Assembly: GCF_019710745.1 (NCBI RefSeq)
Contig: NZ_JAHKJW010000008.1
Span: 62,001 to 126,000 of the forward strand
DNA: 64,000 nucleotides
Source of the DNA: Streptomyces beigongshangae
GTDB lineage: Bacteria; Actinomycetota; Actinomycetes; Streptomycetales; Streptomycetaceae
Direction of reading: 5' to 3'
Shown: piece after piece, positions 26,281 through 34,941 of the stretch
Position numbering within the stretch: position 1 is the first letter of the stretch
Layout of the letters: every line of letters begins with the position of its first letter
Program-made: the position numbers and the translations under genes
The notes under the pieces: model-generated
The model's database searches: none
What the model was told of the DNA's origin: nothing
What the model saw: only the letters and a program-made list of their open reading frames with translations

Positions 26281-26424
26281 GGCGAAGGGCTTCAAGGACC
26301 CGGAGGACCGCGCCCAGCCCGTGATGACGACCAGGGGCGCTGCAGTATGCGCACGTGGCGCCGGACACCGGGGTCCCATGGCGCTCGTCGAAGGGCTGTG
26401 ATCGCTGGTCGCGTACCGGTCCTC

Positions 26425-27279
26425 ATGAAAGAGGCAGTCGCCCGCGCCGGACTACGCGTCCCGCGCTTCCTGCCCGTCCGCGACCTCCTCGACCACGCCG
26501 CCCGCGGCCGCGTCCCCTGGCAGGGCCGTACCGTCCTCAAACCCCACCGGGGCGCCTCCGGCGAAGGCGCCCTCGTCCTCGACACCCCGGCCGCCGCCGC
26601 GCAAGCCCTGACCGACCGCACCACCGGAGTCCCCGCCCTCGACGACCCGGCCGCCCCCGCCCTGGACGACTTCCAGGCCGAGGGGTTCCTCACCGGCCCC
26701 GTCCGCCACTACGACGGCCTCGGCCAGGACGGCAGGGCCCTGCTGCTGACGGCCAGCCAGTACGTCGGCACCTGCCTGGAATACGCCCAGGACAGCCCGA
26801 TGGGTTCCTTCCGGATCCGCCACATCCCCGAGGTCCGCGACTGGGTGTCCCGTGCCCTGGCCGCCGTGTGCATCGAGGACGGCAGCTTCCACCTGGAGGC
26901 CATCGCCCACGACGGCGAAACCGTCTTCCTGGAGGTCGGCGACCGCGTCGGTGGCGCCGACGTGGTCGCCGCCACCGAACACGCCACCAGAGTCCACCTG
27001 CCCTCCCGGGAACTGTGCATCCCCCTCGGCGAGCGGGCCTGGCTGGAGATCAGGGAGGCGGCCGGCCGCCGGGAGGGCGCCGCCTTCGACCTGAAGACCT
27101 TCCACGCCCGCGCCCTCGGCCTCGCCCTCGGCCCCATGGGGCTGGACCTCCCGCGCACCGAACTCACCCGTCGTACGGAGCCTCAGCGCTCGACCTTGCG
27201 CACGGAGGTGGTCTCCACGCTCAGCGGCGCCCCGTCCGCGCCCGCCGGGGCCACTTCCGGCACGGGCACCCCGTGCTGA
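26425..27279 (+). pseudogene. 5'-truncated ATP-grasp enzyme gene
   Basis: The frame encodes the middle and end of an ATP-grasp ligase: MKEAVARAGLRVPRFLP, the ATP-lysine strand TVLKPHRGASGEGALVL, EGFLTGPVRHYDG, and the Mg-binding FHLEAIAHDGETVFLEVGDRVGGADV. In normal family members this first motif follows roughly 100 residues of pre-ATP-grasp domain, which are absent in all nearby frames. The 3' end also runs 97 bases into the antisense HxlR gene with a low-complexity tail, so the natural C-terminus is probably lost too. I read it as a remnant. A GTG at 26398 could start a slightly longer product, and a working small ATP-grasp protein cannot be wholly excluded. Confidence 0.6.
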
Positions 27280-27647
27280 TCGACAAGGACCGAGTGCGGC
27301 TCACCGGGCAGGAAGGCATGCCGCTCGCCCCACTGCCGCAACGTGAGGATCACCGGGAAGAGGTCCTTCCCGGCCCCGGTCAGCACGTACTCCTGTCGGC
27401 GGCCCGAAGGCGCCGTGCGCTGGGCGAGAACCCCGTGGGCGACCAGCTTGCGCAGCCTGTCCGCGAGGATGTTCCGGGCGATGCCGGTGCGCCGCTGGAA
27501 CTCGGTGAACGACCGGGCCCCGTCCATGGCGTCCCGCACCACGAGAAGGCTCCACCGGTCGGCGATCAGATCGACCGTGCGCGCGACAGGGCAGTCCGGA
27601 TCGGTCCACCCGGGTCCCTGGCCGCGTTCGGTGCTGCCGGGCGACAT
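27183..27647 (-). CDS. HxlR-family transcriptional regulator
   Basis: A 154-residue winged-helix repressor of the HxlR/MarR-like type: CPVARTVDLIADRWSLLVVRDAMDGARSFTEFQRRTGIARNILADRLRKLVAHGVLAQRTAPSGRRQEYVLTGAGKDLFPVI. It keeps the conserved N-terminal cysteine of the family (the C of DPDCPVARTVDLI), often part of a redox or ligand switch. ATG 27647 has GGGAGG upstream; a longer frame to 27959 is implausible because it runs through the exporter gene. It is divergent from the MFS gene with a perfect dyad between them, so it likely represses that exporter. Confidence 0.88.
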   Translation of the reverse strand: MSPGSTERGQGPGWTDPDCPVARTVDLIADRWSLLVVRDAMDGARSFTEFQRRTGIARNILADRLRKLVAHGVLAQRTAPSGRRQEYVLTGAGKDLFPVILTLRQWGERHAFLPGEPHSVLVDQHGVPVPEVAPAGADGAPLSVETTSVRKVER

Positions 27648-27694
27648 GACAACCTCCCGATGAGTTGCGGATTGAAACCATGATGCCGTACTCT

Positions 27695-27712
27695 CAAATT
27701 GGTTGCAATTTG
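27695..27712. promoter_or_regulatory. candidate HxlR operator
   Basis: Perfect inverted repeat CAAATTG-GTTG-CAATTTG in an AT-rich pocket between the divergent regulator and exporter genes, 22 bases before the exporter's ATG. Confidence 0.7.
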
Positions 27713-27734
27713 CTATTGATTGGATCGGGGTCCG

Positions 27735-28991
27735 ATGGGCGCATGGCGGCGGCTGCTCCTCGCGGTGGTGTGCGGAGTCGCTGTGGCGAGCATCTATGCC
27801 GCACAGCCCATCCTGGAGCCCATGGGGCAGGACCTCGGCGTCTCCGCCGAGCTGACCGGATGGATCGTGGCGACCGGCCAGTTCGGCTATCTGGCCGGGC
27901 TGGTGCTGCTGGTGCCGCTCGGCGACATCGCCGACCGGCGCCGCCTCATCGCCGTCCATCTCGCGGTCACCGCGGCGGGCATGCTGCTGACGGCCGCCGC
28001 GCCGGCCGCCTGGATGGCGTTCGCGGGCCTCGCGGCAGCAGGCGTCTTCGCCGTGGTCGTCCAGACCACCGTCGCCTACGCCGCCTCCGTCTCACCCCCC
28101 GGCGAGCGGGGCCGCACCATCGGCGTCGTCACCTCCGGAGTCGTCGTCGGCATCCTCGGCGCCCGTGTCGTCACCGGCGCCCTCGCCGAACTGTGGGGCT
28201 GGCGCAGTGTCTACGCCGTCCTCGCCGCCCTCTCCCTGGCGCTCGCCGCCCTGGTCATGACCGCGCTCCCCGCCGACGAGCGTCCACGGACCACCATCGG
28301 CTACGGACAGGCGCTGGTCTCCCTGCGCTCCCTCTTCACCGAGCGCGCCTTCCTCACCCGCGGCATGATCGCCTTCTTCCTCTTCGCCTCCTTCGGCACC
28401 CTGTGGAGCGGCCTCTCCCTGCCCCTCGCGGACGACCCCTGGGAACTGACGGAAAGCCAGATCGGCCTCTTCGGCATCGCCGGGCTCTTCGGTGCCCTCG
28501 GTGCCGCCCGCGCCGGACGCTGGGCGGACGCGGGCCGCGCCGTCCCCGTCACCGGACTCGCGCTCGCCCTGCTGATCACCTCCTGGGCGGCCATCGGCCA
28601 GCTGCCGAACTCCCTGTGGCTGCTCGCGATCGGCGTCATCGTCCTCGACTTCGCCGTGCAGGCCGTGCATGTGAGCAACCAGCACCTGCTCACCACCGCC
28701 CACCCCGACCGCACCAGCAGCGCCATCGGCAGCTACATGGTCTTCTACTCCCTGGGCTCCGCCCTCGGCGCCGCCGCCACCACCGCGCTCTACGGTGCCC
28801 ACGGCTGGAAGGCGTCCAGCCTGCTCGGCGCCGCGTCCGCCGCCTGCGCCCTCGCCGTGTGGGCCACCGGCCGGCGCGACCGCACCGTACCCCTCCCCGC
28901 ACCGCAGGAGCCCCTGACCCGCCCGCTCCGGATGAACCCCGGGAAGCCGCCCACGGCGGCACGGCGGGGAACACCCCCCGGGGCGCACTGA
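27735..28991 (+). CDS. MFS transporter (drug/metabolite efflux type)
   Basis: A 418-residue major facilitator with 12 predicted membrane helices. The loop after helix 2 reads PLGDIADRRRL, a form of the MFS signature G-x-x-x-D-R-x-G-R-R, and the N-terminus (YAAQPILEPMGQDLGVSAELTGWIVATGQFGYLAGL) is like YnfM/DHA1 exporters. ATG 27735 is preferred; the TTG at 27720 adds five residues. Helices are Ala/Leu/Gly-rich and the C-terminal 25 residues are polar. The divergent HxlR repressor and operator suggest inducible export of a small toxic compound. Substrate unknown. Confidence 0.9.
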   Translation: MGAWRRLLLAVVCGVAVASIYAAQPILEPMGQDLGVSAELTGWIVATGQFGYLAGLVLLVPLGDIADRRRLIAVHLAVTAAGMLLTAAAPAAWMAFAGLAAAGVFAVVVQTTVAYAASVSPPGERGRTIGVVTSGVVVGILGARVVTGALAELWGWRSVYAVLAALSLALAALVMTALPADERPRTTIGYGQALVSLRSLFTERAFLTRGMIAFFLFASFGTLWSGLSLPLADDPWELTESQIGLFGIAGLFGALGAARAGRWADAGRAVPVTGLALALLITSWAAIGQLPNSLWLLAIGVIVLDFAVQAVHVSNQHLLTTAHPDRTSSAIGSYMVFYSLGSALGAAATTALYGAHGWKASSLLGAASAACALAVWATGRRDRTVPLPAPQEPLTRPLRMNPGKPPTAARRGTPPGAH

Positions 28992-29056
28992 ACCGCGCCC
29001 CGTCCTCGGCGGCCGACCGGGATCGGGCGCTCCTCCTCCCCCCGGGAGTGCCCCGG

Positions 29057-29235
29057 TCCCGCCGCGTCGGCAGAGACGGCCGCGCCCGCCCCGTCGGCAT
29101 CCTCCGGCGCCGTGAAAAGGCCCTCGCCCTGCTCTCCGAACAACCCGGCATCACCCTCCGTGAAGTAGCCGAACAGGTGGGCATGTCCATCAGCACGGTC
29201 CACCGCATGCGGCAGAGACTCCGCCAGTCGTCGCA
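29057..29235 (+). pseudogene. remnant of a ParB-type/HTH regulator C-terminus
   Basis: Bases 29057-29235 read, without a start codon of their own, as SRRVGRDGRARPVG followed by a helix-turn-helix (REKALALLSEQPGITLREVAEQVGMSISTVHRMRQRLRQ). In Streptomyces the VGRDGRxRP linker plus this HTH normally forms the end of a ParB-nuclease-like regulator found in biosynthetic clusters (recollection). The ParB domain is missing. The frame continues to the right with Arg-rich filler. It lies in the 343-base gap between the MFS and NUDIX-like genes, which holds nothing else. Confidence 0.5.
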
Positions 29236-29334
29236 CAGCGGCCGGCGGTCCGCCCGGTGCCGGGCGGGCCGCCGGCGCCCGGGACGGTCCCTGTTCGAGG
29301 TCGCCGGCCGTCCGCGGACGGCCGGCGACCGTGC

Positions 29335-29871
29335 TCAGAGCAGGTGGCCCACGTGCGCCAGGGCCTGCTTGAGCAGGGCGCCGTGGCCGCCCGGCATCTC
29401 GTTCAGGACCATGGGGGAGGCCGCCTCCTCGGGGCTGAACCAGACCAGGTCGAGGGCGTCCTGGCGGGGGCGGCAGTCGCCGCTCACCGGGACGATGTAG
29501 GCCAGGGACACCGCGTGCTGACGCGGGTCGTGGAACGGCGTGGCCCCGAGCGTCGGGAAGTACTCGGCGACGGTGAAGGGCTGCAGCGAGGCCGGGACCC
29601 TGGGCAGCGCGACCGGCCCGAGGTCCTTCTCCAGATGGCGCAGGAGGGCGTCCCTGACCTTCTCGTGGTGCAGCACCCGGCCGGAGACGAGCGCACGGCT
29701 GACCGCCCCGCCGGACCCCATGCGGAGCAGCAGTCCGATGCTGGTCACTTCGCCGCTGTCGTCGACGCGCACCGGCACGGCTTCGACATAGAGGATCGGC
29801 ATGCGGGCGCGCGCCTGCTCCAGCTCGTCGTGAGGCAGCCAGCCGGGCGTGGTCTCAGTCATGTCAGACAT
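29335..29871 (-). CDS. NUDIX-hydrolase-like protein (DUF4916 type)
   Basis: A 178-residue protein with a NUDIX-like fold (MPILYVEAVPVRVDDSGEVTSIGLLLRMGSGGAVSRALVSGRVLHHEKVRDALLRHLEKDLG...HAVSLAYIVPVSGDCRPRQDALDLVWFSPEEA). The position of the classical Nudix box (GX5EX7REUXEEXGU) holds GRVLHHEKVRDALLRHLEKDLG, which lacks the REUXEE glutamates, so hydrolase activity is doubtful. The start could be ATG 29871 or 29862; neither has a clear ribosome-binding site. It stands alone beyond the terminator of the siderophore-binding gene. Confidence 0.75.
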   Translation of the reverse strand: MSDMTETTPGWLPHDELEQARARMPILYVEAVPVRVDDSGEVTSIGLLLRMGSGGAVSRALVSGRVLHHEKVRDALLRHLEKDLGPVALPRVPASLQPFTVAEYFPTLGATPFHDPRQHAVSLAYIVPVSGDCRPRQDALDLVWFSPEEAASPMVLNEMPGGHGALLKQALAHVGHLL

Positions 29872-29928
29872 TGGGTGATCATACTTTCAGCCTCTGGTGT
29901 GGCGAGCGTGTCGCCCGACACAGCGGGT

Positions 29929-29961
29929 CCGGGGGGTACGGATGATCCGTACCCCCCGGAT
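29929..29961 (-). terminator. 15-bp hairpin ending the siderophore export/binding operon
   Basis: Perfect 15-base arms TCCGGGGGGTACGGA (29929-29943) and TCCGTACCCCCCGGA (29947-29961) around a 3-base loop, 41 bases beyond the lipoprotein stop. It marks the left edge of the siderophore cluster. Confidence 0.85.
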
Positions 29962-30001
29962 CTTCTGTCCGGTCGGCCCGGCCGCAACCGTGAGGTCACT
30001 C

Positions 30002-31069
30002 TCAGGAGGCCGGATCGGCCACCTTCGTGGCGGCGTCGCCGTCGACGGCGGCGGCCAGCTGCGGGACCAGCCGCTCCAGCATGTACGGCAGGCTCAGCAC
30101 CGAGACGAAGGAGATGGAGTTGCCGTAGTCGCCGCTCTCCTCGACGAAGACCTCGCGCCCCTCCTTCACCACGTCCAGGTCGCCGTAGAGGGCGTTCTTG
30201 TGGAGCTCGGGCTCGTTTTTCTTCCGGTCCGAGACGATCCAGACGGCGGCGTCGGTGTTCAGCAGGTCGGTGCGCTCCTTGCTGATGTTGGCGCCGAACT
30301 CGTCGCCGATGACCTTGTCCAGGTCCTTCGGCAGCTCGAACCCGAGGTCGGTCAGGATCCGGGAGCGCGGGTCCTGGCTGCCGAAGACGAAGATGCCCTC
30401 GTACGGCGTCGCCATCACACCGGTGGATCCGGCGAACTCGGGGTTGTCCTTCGCCGCGGTCGCGAACTCGGACTCGACGCCCTCGACCAGTTCCTTCGCC
30501 TCGGACTCCTGGCCGAGTGCCTTGCCGATGATCTCGGTCTGCCGCTGCCACGGCACGCCGAAGTCGTTGAACTCCTTCGGCTGGGCCACGACCGGGGCGA
30601 ACTTCGACAGGGTCGTGTACTGCTCCTTCGTCAGACCGCCGTAGACCGCGAGGATCAGGTCGGGCCTGAGCGCGGCGATCTTCTCCGTCTGCGGACCCGT
30701 GCCGGTGTCCTTCAGCACGGTCGGGGCCTTCGCGCCGCCCAGCTTGCCGGTGGCCCAGGGGCCGATGGCGCCCTTGTAGCCGCCGAGCCACTCGGTGGTC
30801 CCGACGGGCACCTTGCCGAGGGCGAGCACGGGGTCCTGGTCGGTCAGCCCGACCGTGACGATCCGCTTCGGCTCGGACTCGACGGTCGTGCTGCCGTACT
30901 TGTGGGCGAGGGTCACCGGGAAGGCGCTGTCCGCGGACGCGGACCTGTCCGCGCCCGCCGAGTCGGAGTCCGAGTCGTCGTCGGAGCCGCAGGCCGCCGC
31001 GGTGGTGAACAGGAGGAGCGCGGAGGCGAGCGTCGCGACGAGGCGTGCGCCTCTGGAGGAGCCGGGCAT
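30002..31069 (-). CDS. iron-siderophore ABC transporter substrate-binding lipoprotein
   Basis: A 355-residue lipoprotein. The signal peptide ends in a lipobox TTAAAC27 with C27 as the lipidation site, followed by an Asp/Ser-rich tether. The FhuD/FepB-like class III binding fold shows KRIVTVGLTDQDPVLALGKVPVG, LRPDLILAVYGG and a long inter-lobe helix. It should capture the ferric hydroxamate and hand it to the permeases encoded at 39.3-41.4 kb. Its start overlaps the stop of the 661-residue ABC exporter gene by one base (TGATG), so it is the last gene of an exporter-exporter-binding protein operon under the 34779 iron box. Placing the importer's binding protein with the exporter genes is unusual. 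Confidence 0.92.
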   Translation of the reverse strand: MPGSSRGARLVATLASALLLFTTAAACGSDDDSDSDSAGADRSASADSAFPVTLAHKYGSTTVESEPKRIVTVGLTDQDPVLALGKVPVGTTEWLGGYKGAIGPWATGKLGGAKAPTVLKDTGTGPQTEKIAALRPDLILAVYGGLTKEQYTTLSKFAPVVAQPKEFNDFGVPWQRQTEIIGKALGQESEAKELVEGVESEFATAAKDNPEFAGSTGVMATPYEGIFVFGSQDPRSRILTDLGFELPKDLDKVIGDEFGANISKERTDLLNTDAAVWIVSDRKKNEPELHKNALYGDLDVVKEGREVFVEESGDYGNSISFVSVLSLPYMLERLVPQLAAAVDGDAATKVADPAS

Positions 31070-33054
31070 CAGTGGTCCTTCACGGTGGTGGTGTCAGGGC
31101 TGTGGTGGTGCGTGCTGCTGTTGCGGTGGTGCGTACCGCGGTGGTGCGTGGGGGTCGGGTGGGCCGTGCGGGTGCCGGACCACGCCTCCCACAGGGAGGC
31201 GTAGGAACCGGCCGCGGCGCACAGCTCGTCGTGGGTACCGCTCTCCACGATCCGGCCGCCGTCCATGACGACGATCCGGTCCGCGGTGGCGGCCTGGGTG
31301 AGGCGGTGGGCGACGATCAGCGCCGTGCGGCCCTCGACCGCCCGGTCGGCCGCCTGCTCCAGGAGCCGGGCGCCCGTGCTGCCGGCCTCGGCGGTGGCCT
31401 CGTCCAGCACGGCCACCGGTGGATCGGCCAGCACCAGGCGGGCCAGGGCGAGTTGCTGTACCTGCGCGGAGGTGAGCCGGTGGCCGCCGTCGCCGACGAC
31501 CGTGTCCAGGCCGTCCGGCAGTGCCGTCGCCCAGGCGAGGGCGTCCACCGCGGCCAGTGCCGTACGCAGGTCGCCGTCGGTGGCGCCGGGCCGCGCGAGC
31601 CGCAGATCGTCCGCGAGCGGCCCGGCGAAGACGTGTGTCTCCTGGGTGACCAGGGCGACCGTGAGGCCGTCCCCGGGCACCGCGCCGCCGGTCGTCACAC
31701 GGACCGAGCCGGCGGTCGGGCGGTGGACGCCCGCGATGAGTCTGGCGAGCGTCGTCTTGCCCGCGCCGCTCACGCCGACCAGGGCCACCCGCTCACCGGC
31801 GCGGAGCGTGAGGTCCACGTCGTGCAGGACGGGACGGCCCGGCTCGTAGGCGTGACGGAGGCCGGTCACCGTCACGGTGGCGGCGGGGGTGGCGTTCACG
31901 GCGGCGGTGGTGGCGTGCGGGGCCGGTGGCCGGTGGGGGTCCCCGGCCCGCGGATCGCCGGCGCCGGACCGCTCGTCCTGCCCGGACGGTGACGGCGGCC
32001 GGTCGGGCGACGGCTGGTCGGCGACGCCCACGAGGCGGGCGAGCGCGGCCGTCGCCGACTGCGCGTCGTCCAGGAGGACCAGCGCCGAGTTGACCGGCGT
32101 GAACAGGCTGTGGAAGTACAGCGCGGCGGCCGTGGCCGTGCCGATGGACACCGATCCGCCGCGCACCAGCAGGAATCCGGTGACGAGGACCGCCGCGAGC
32201 CCGGCGTACTCGGCCACGTGCAGCCGGTTGTAGAAGTCCAGCACCAGCCGTACGCCGCGCAGCGTCAGGCCGGCCGCCGCCGACGAACGCCGCTCCACCC
32301 GGGTGGTGTGCTCCTCCTCCAGCCGGAACGCCCGTACCGTGCCCGCGCCCGAGACGGTGTCCAGCAACTGCTGCTGCTGGGCCCCCGTCGCGATCCGCTG
32401 TTCGGCGTAGAGCGGCACGGCGTTGCGCACGTACCAGCGGGCGGTGGACGCCTGGACCGGTACCGCGATGAGCGCCGCCAGGAAGAACCGCCAGTCCAGC
32501 GCGGCCATCGCGACCAGGGTCAGCGCGATGGCCAGCAGGGAACGGGCCAGTTCGGGCAGGGCGGAGCGCACCGCCTCGCCCACCACCGAGACGTCCCGGG
32601 TGACCCGCGCGGTCAGGTCGCCGGCCCCCGCCTTCTCCACCTGCTCCAGGGGCAGCCCCAGGGCCCTCTCGACGAACCGCTCGCGCAACTGTGCCAGGAC
32701 GGTCTCGCCGAGACGGGCCACCAGCGACAGCCCCGCCGTGGTGGCCGCCCCCTGCACGAGGGCGACCAGCACCAGCAGGACGACCGGCAGGGTGATGCTT
32801 CCCGGCGGGTGCCGGTCGGCGACCAGGTCCACGATCCGGCCCAGCAGGGGCTGGACCAGCAGTCCGACGGCGGTGGCCGCCACCATCACGGCGAACCCGC
32901 CGGCCGCCAGGCGGCGGTGCGGCCGGACCAGCTCGCGTACGGCGGCGCGGGTACGGGCCCGGGTCGCGGTGGGCAGCAGCTCCCGGCCGTCCGGGACCTG
33001 GGCGGGCGGGCCGGCCGAGGCGCCCGGTGCCCGGTCGGGGGACGTGTCGCTCAT
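31069..33054 (-). CDS. ABC exporter half-transporter with intact ATP-binding site but altered signature motif
   Basis: A 661-residue fused TMD-NBD exporter. Six membrane helices lie within residues about 50-330, followed by an NBD with intact Walker A (GVSGAGKTT, K433) and Walker B with catalytic glutamate (VAVLDEATAEAG). The ABC signature LSGGQ is replaced by LTSAQ (HRLTSAQVQQLALARL). The H-loop is present (IVAHRL). A His/Thr-rich tail (THHRGTHHRNSSTHHHSPDTTT) ends the protein and may bind metal. It overlaps the upstream partner gene by four bases (ATGA). With its partner it probably forms a heterodimer that exports the siderophore. Confidence 0.92.
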   Translation of the reverse strand: MSDTSPDRAPGASAGPPAQVPDGRELLPTATRARTRAAVRELVRPHRRLAAGGFAVMVAATAVGLLVQPLLGRIVDLVADRHPPGSITLPVVLLVLVALVQGAATTAGLSLVARLGETVLAQLRERFVERALGLPLEQVEKAGAGDLTARVTRDVSVVGEAVRSALPELARSLLAIALTLVAMAALDWRFFLAALIAVPVQASTARWYVRNAVPLYAEQRIATGAQQQQLLDTVSGAGTVRAFRLEEEHTTRVERRSSAAAGLTLRGVRLVLDFYNRLHVAEYAGLAAVLVTGFLLVRGGSVSIGTATAAALYFHSLFTPVNSALVLLDDAQSATAALARLVGVADQPSPDRPPSPSGQDERSGAGDPRAGDPHRPPAPHATTAAVNATPAATVTVTGLRHAYEPGRPVLHDVDLTLRAGERVALVGVSGAGKTTLARLIAGVHRPTAGSVRVTTGGAVPGDGLTVALVTQETHVFAGPLADDLRLARPGATDGDLRTALAAVDALAWATALPDGLDTVVGDGGHRLTSAQVQQLALARLVLADPPVAVLDEATAEAGSTGARLLEQAADRAVEGRTALIVAHRLTQAATADRIVVMDGGRIVESGTHDELCAAAGSYASLWEAWSGTRTAHPTPTHHRGTHHRNSSTHHHSPDTTTVKDH

Positions 33055-34745
33055 GCCAGCACCGCGGCTCTGTAGGTCTCGTGACGGCTGATCAGCTCCG
33101 CGTGCGAGGCCGTGTCGACGACCCGGCCGCCGTCGAGCAGCACCACGCGGTCGGTCACGGAGAGCAGCGCGGGACTGGTGGTCACCAGCACCGTGGTGCG
33201 CCCCTCGCGGACCTCGCGCAGACCGGCCGCGATGCCCGCCTCGGTCACCGCGTCGACCGCCGTGGTCGGATCGTGGACCACCAGGACGGGGCGGTCGGCC
33301 GCCAGCGCACGGGCGAGCGCGACCCGTTGGCGCTGTCCGCCGGAGAGCGAGCGGCCGCGCTCGCTGACCGCCGTGTCCTCGCCCCGGGGCAGCGTCCGTA
33401 CGACCTGGGTCACCCCGGCCGCCGCCATGGCGGGACCGGGGTCGCCGGACGCGGGGGCGGCGGCCGTGACGTTGTCGCGGACGGTGCCCTCGAAGAGGTC
33501 CGCGTCGTGCTCGGCCACCAGCACCGCCGTACGCAGTTCGGCCGGGTCCAGGTCCCGCAGGGGCACCCCGTCCAGTTCCACCGTGCCGGTGTCGGGGTCG
33601 GCCCGCCGGGCCAGGCAGCGCAGCAGATCGGTGGCGTGGGCGGGGTCGGTCGCGACCACGCCCAGCAGTTCACCGGGCGCGATGTCCAGGTCCACCCCGC
33701 GCAGCCCGCCGTGGCCGACGCCGGCCAGCCGTACCGCGCCCCGCACCCGAGGGGGCAGGCCCCGTCCACCGGCGGTGACGCCGTGCGCGCTCGCCAGGAC
33801 CTCGGCGACCCGCCCGGCGGAGGCCCGGCCCTGGGCGAACTCGGCGTTGGCCCAGGCGAGTGTTTCGAGGGGGCCGAGCAGGAAGAGCGCGAGCCCGACC
33901 GCCGACACCAGCTGGCCCAGGGTGATGCCTCCTCCGGCGGCCAGCCGTCCGCCGACCAGGGCGACGACGGCGATCAGGCAGCCGGTCAGGGACAGCACCA
34001 TGCCGCTCTGGAACGCCTGCGCGCGGGCGGCCCGCAGGGTGGCCCGCAGGGAGTCGCGGCTGGTGGTGCGGTAGCGGGCGACGGCCGCCGGCTCACCGCC
34101 GATGCCCTTGAGGACCCTGAGGCCGGCCACCAGGTCGGCGGCGACGGCGGAGGCGTGCGCCGCACGCTCCTGCTCGGCCCCGCTGCGGGTCTCCAGGGGC
34201 TTGCTCAGCAGATGCCCGAGCCAGAGCAGTACGGGGGTGCCCAGCAGGACGACCAGGCCCAGCGGCACCGACATGCGCAGCAGGACGACGGCACAGGTGA
34301 GGATGCCGACCAGGGCCGAGATGCCGTACATGAGTGCCGTGTTGACGCCGCCGACCCGTTTGGCGTCCTCGGTCGCGATGTTGGCCAGGGCGCCGGGCAG
34401 CCGTCCCTCCTCGGCCCCGCCGCCGGGATGCAGCACCCGGCGGACGAGGGCGACGCGCAGGGTGTGCTCGGAGCGGACCGCGGACCGGTCGCCCGCCCAG
34501 GCGCCGAAGCGGAAGGACAGCGCCAGCGCCACGTAGAGCACGGCGAGGACGCCGAGCCACCGGAACAGGGCGCCGGTGTCGGATCCGGTGACGGCCCGGT
34601 CGATGACCACACCGATCAGAACCGGAACCAGGGCTTCCCCCATCTGGTGCCCGGAACCCAGCAGCGAGCCGAGAGCGATGTCCCGGCGCTGCCCCCCGAC
34701 CGACTCCCGCAGGACGTCGCGTCCCGAAGGACGTGTAGGACTCAC
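33051..34745 (-). CDS. ABC exporter half-transporter with degenerate Walker motifs but intact signature
   Basis: A 564-residue TMD-NBD exporter subunit, first gene of the exporter operon. Six membrane helices occupy about residues 25-300. In the NBD the Walker A lysine loop is lost (GVVATDPAHATDLL in place of GxxGxGKST, about residue 360). The Walker B end reads VVHDPTTAVD, with Pro where the catalytic Glu belongs, while the signature SLSGGQRQR (about 467) is perfect. These defects mirror those of the partner, giving one competent and one degenerate ATP site. An iron box sits 34 bases upstream, so expression should rise in iron starvation. Confidence 0.92.
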   Translation of the reverse strand: MSPTRPSGRDVLRESVGGQRRDIALGSLLGSGHQMGEALVPVLIGVVIDRAVTGSDTGALFRWLGVLAVLYVALALSFRFGAWAGDRSAVRSEHTLRVALVRRVLHPGGGAEEGRLPGALANIATEDAKRVGGVNTALMYGISALVGILTCAVVLLRMSVPLGLVVLLGTPVLLWLGHLLSKPLETRSGAEQERAAHASAVAADLVAGLRVLKGIGGEPAAVARYRTTSRDSLRATLRAARAQAFQSGMVLSLTGCLIAVVALVGGRLAAGGGITLGQLVSAVGLALFLLGPLETLAWANAEFAQGRASAGRVAEVLASAHGVTAGGRGLPPRVRGAVRLAGVGHGGLRGVDLDIAPGELLGVVATDPAHATDLLRCLARRADPDTGTVELDGVPLRDLDPAELRTAVLVAEHDADLFEGTVRDNVTAAAPASGDPGPAMAAAGVTQVVRTLPRGEDTAVSERGRSLSGGQRQRVALARALAADRPVLVVHDPTTAVDAVTEAGIAAGLREVREGRTTVLVTTSPALLSVTDRVVLLDGGRVVDTASHAELISRHETYRAAVLA

Positions 34746-34778
34746 CCGTAATCCCTCCGGGATCGGACGAAGACAACT

Positions 34779-34797
34779 TAGGTGAGGCTACTCTAAG
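34779..34797 (-). promoter_or_regulatory. iron box before the exporter operon
   Basis: TTAGGTGAGGCTACTCTAA matches 15 of 19 bases of the DmdR1/DtxR consensus TTAGGTTAGGCTCACCTAA. The flanks extend it to a perfect AACTTAG...CTAAGTT dyad (34776-34800). It lies 34 bases upstream of the first exporter gene. Confidence 0.85.
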
Positions 34798-34941
34798 TTG
34801 CTGACCAGAGTAATGTCCGGCGAAGGCGCATTGTGCCGCGGACGCCCACGCGGGGCAGGGGAACGCGGGATGCGGGATGCGGGATGCGACGGCACGGGCT
34901 GCCGTGGCGTCACATCCCGTACCGGTCCGCCCTCCGGCCCC

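Noticed and set aside
26347..26424. Start of the ATP-grasp gene at the far upstream ATG of the frame
   Set aside because: The extra residues (Arg-rich, MRTWRRTPGSHGARRRA) do not resemble the pre-ATP-grasp domain and have no ribosome-binding site.
27648..27959. N-terminal extension of the HxlR regulator
   Set aside because: It would read through the divergent promoter and into the MFS gene; ATG 27647 has a good ribosome-binding site and gives the normal family length.
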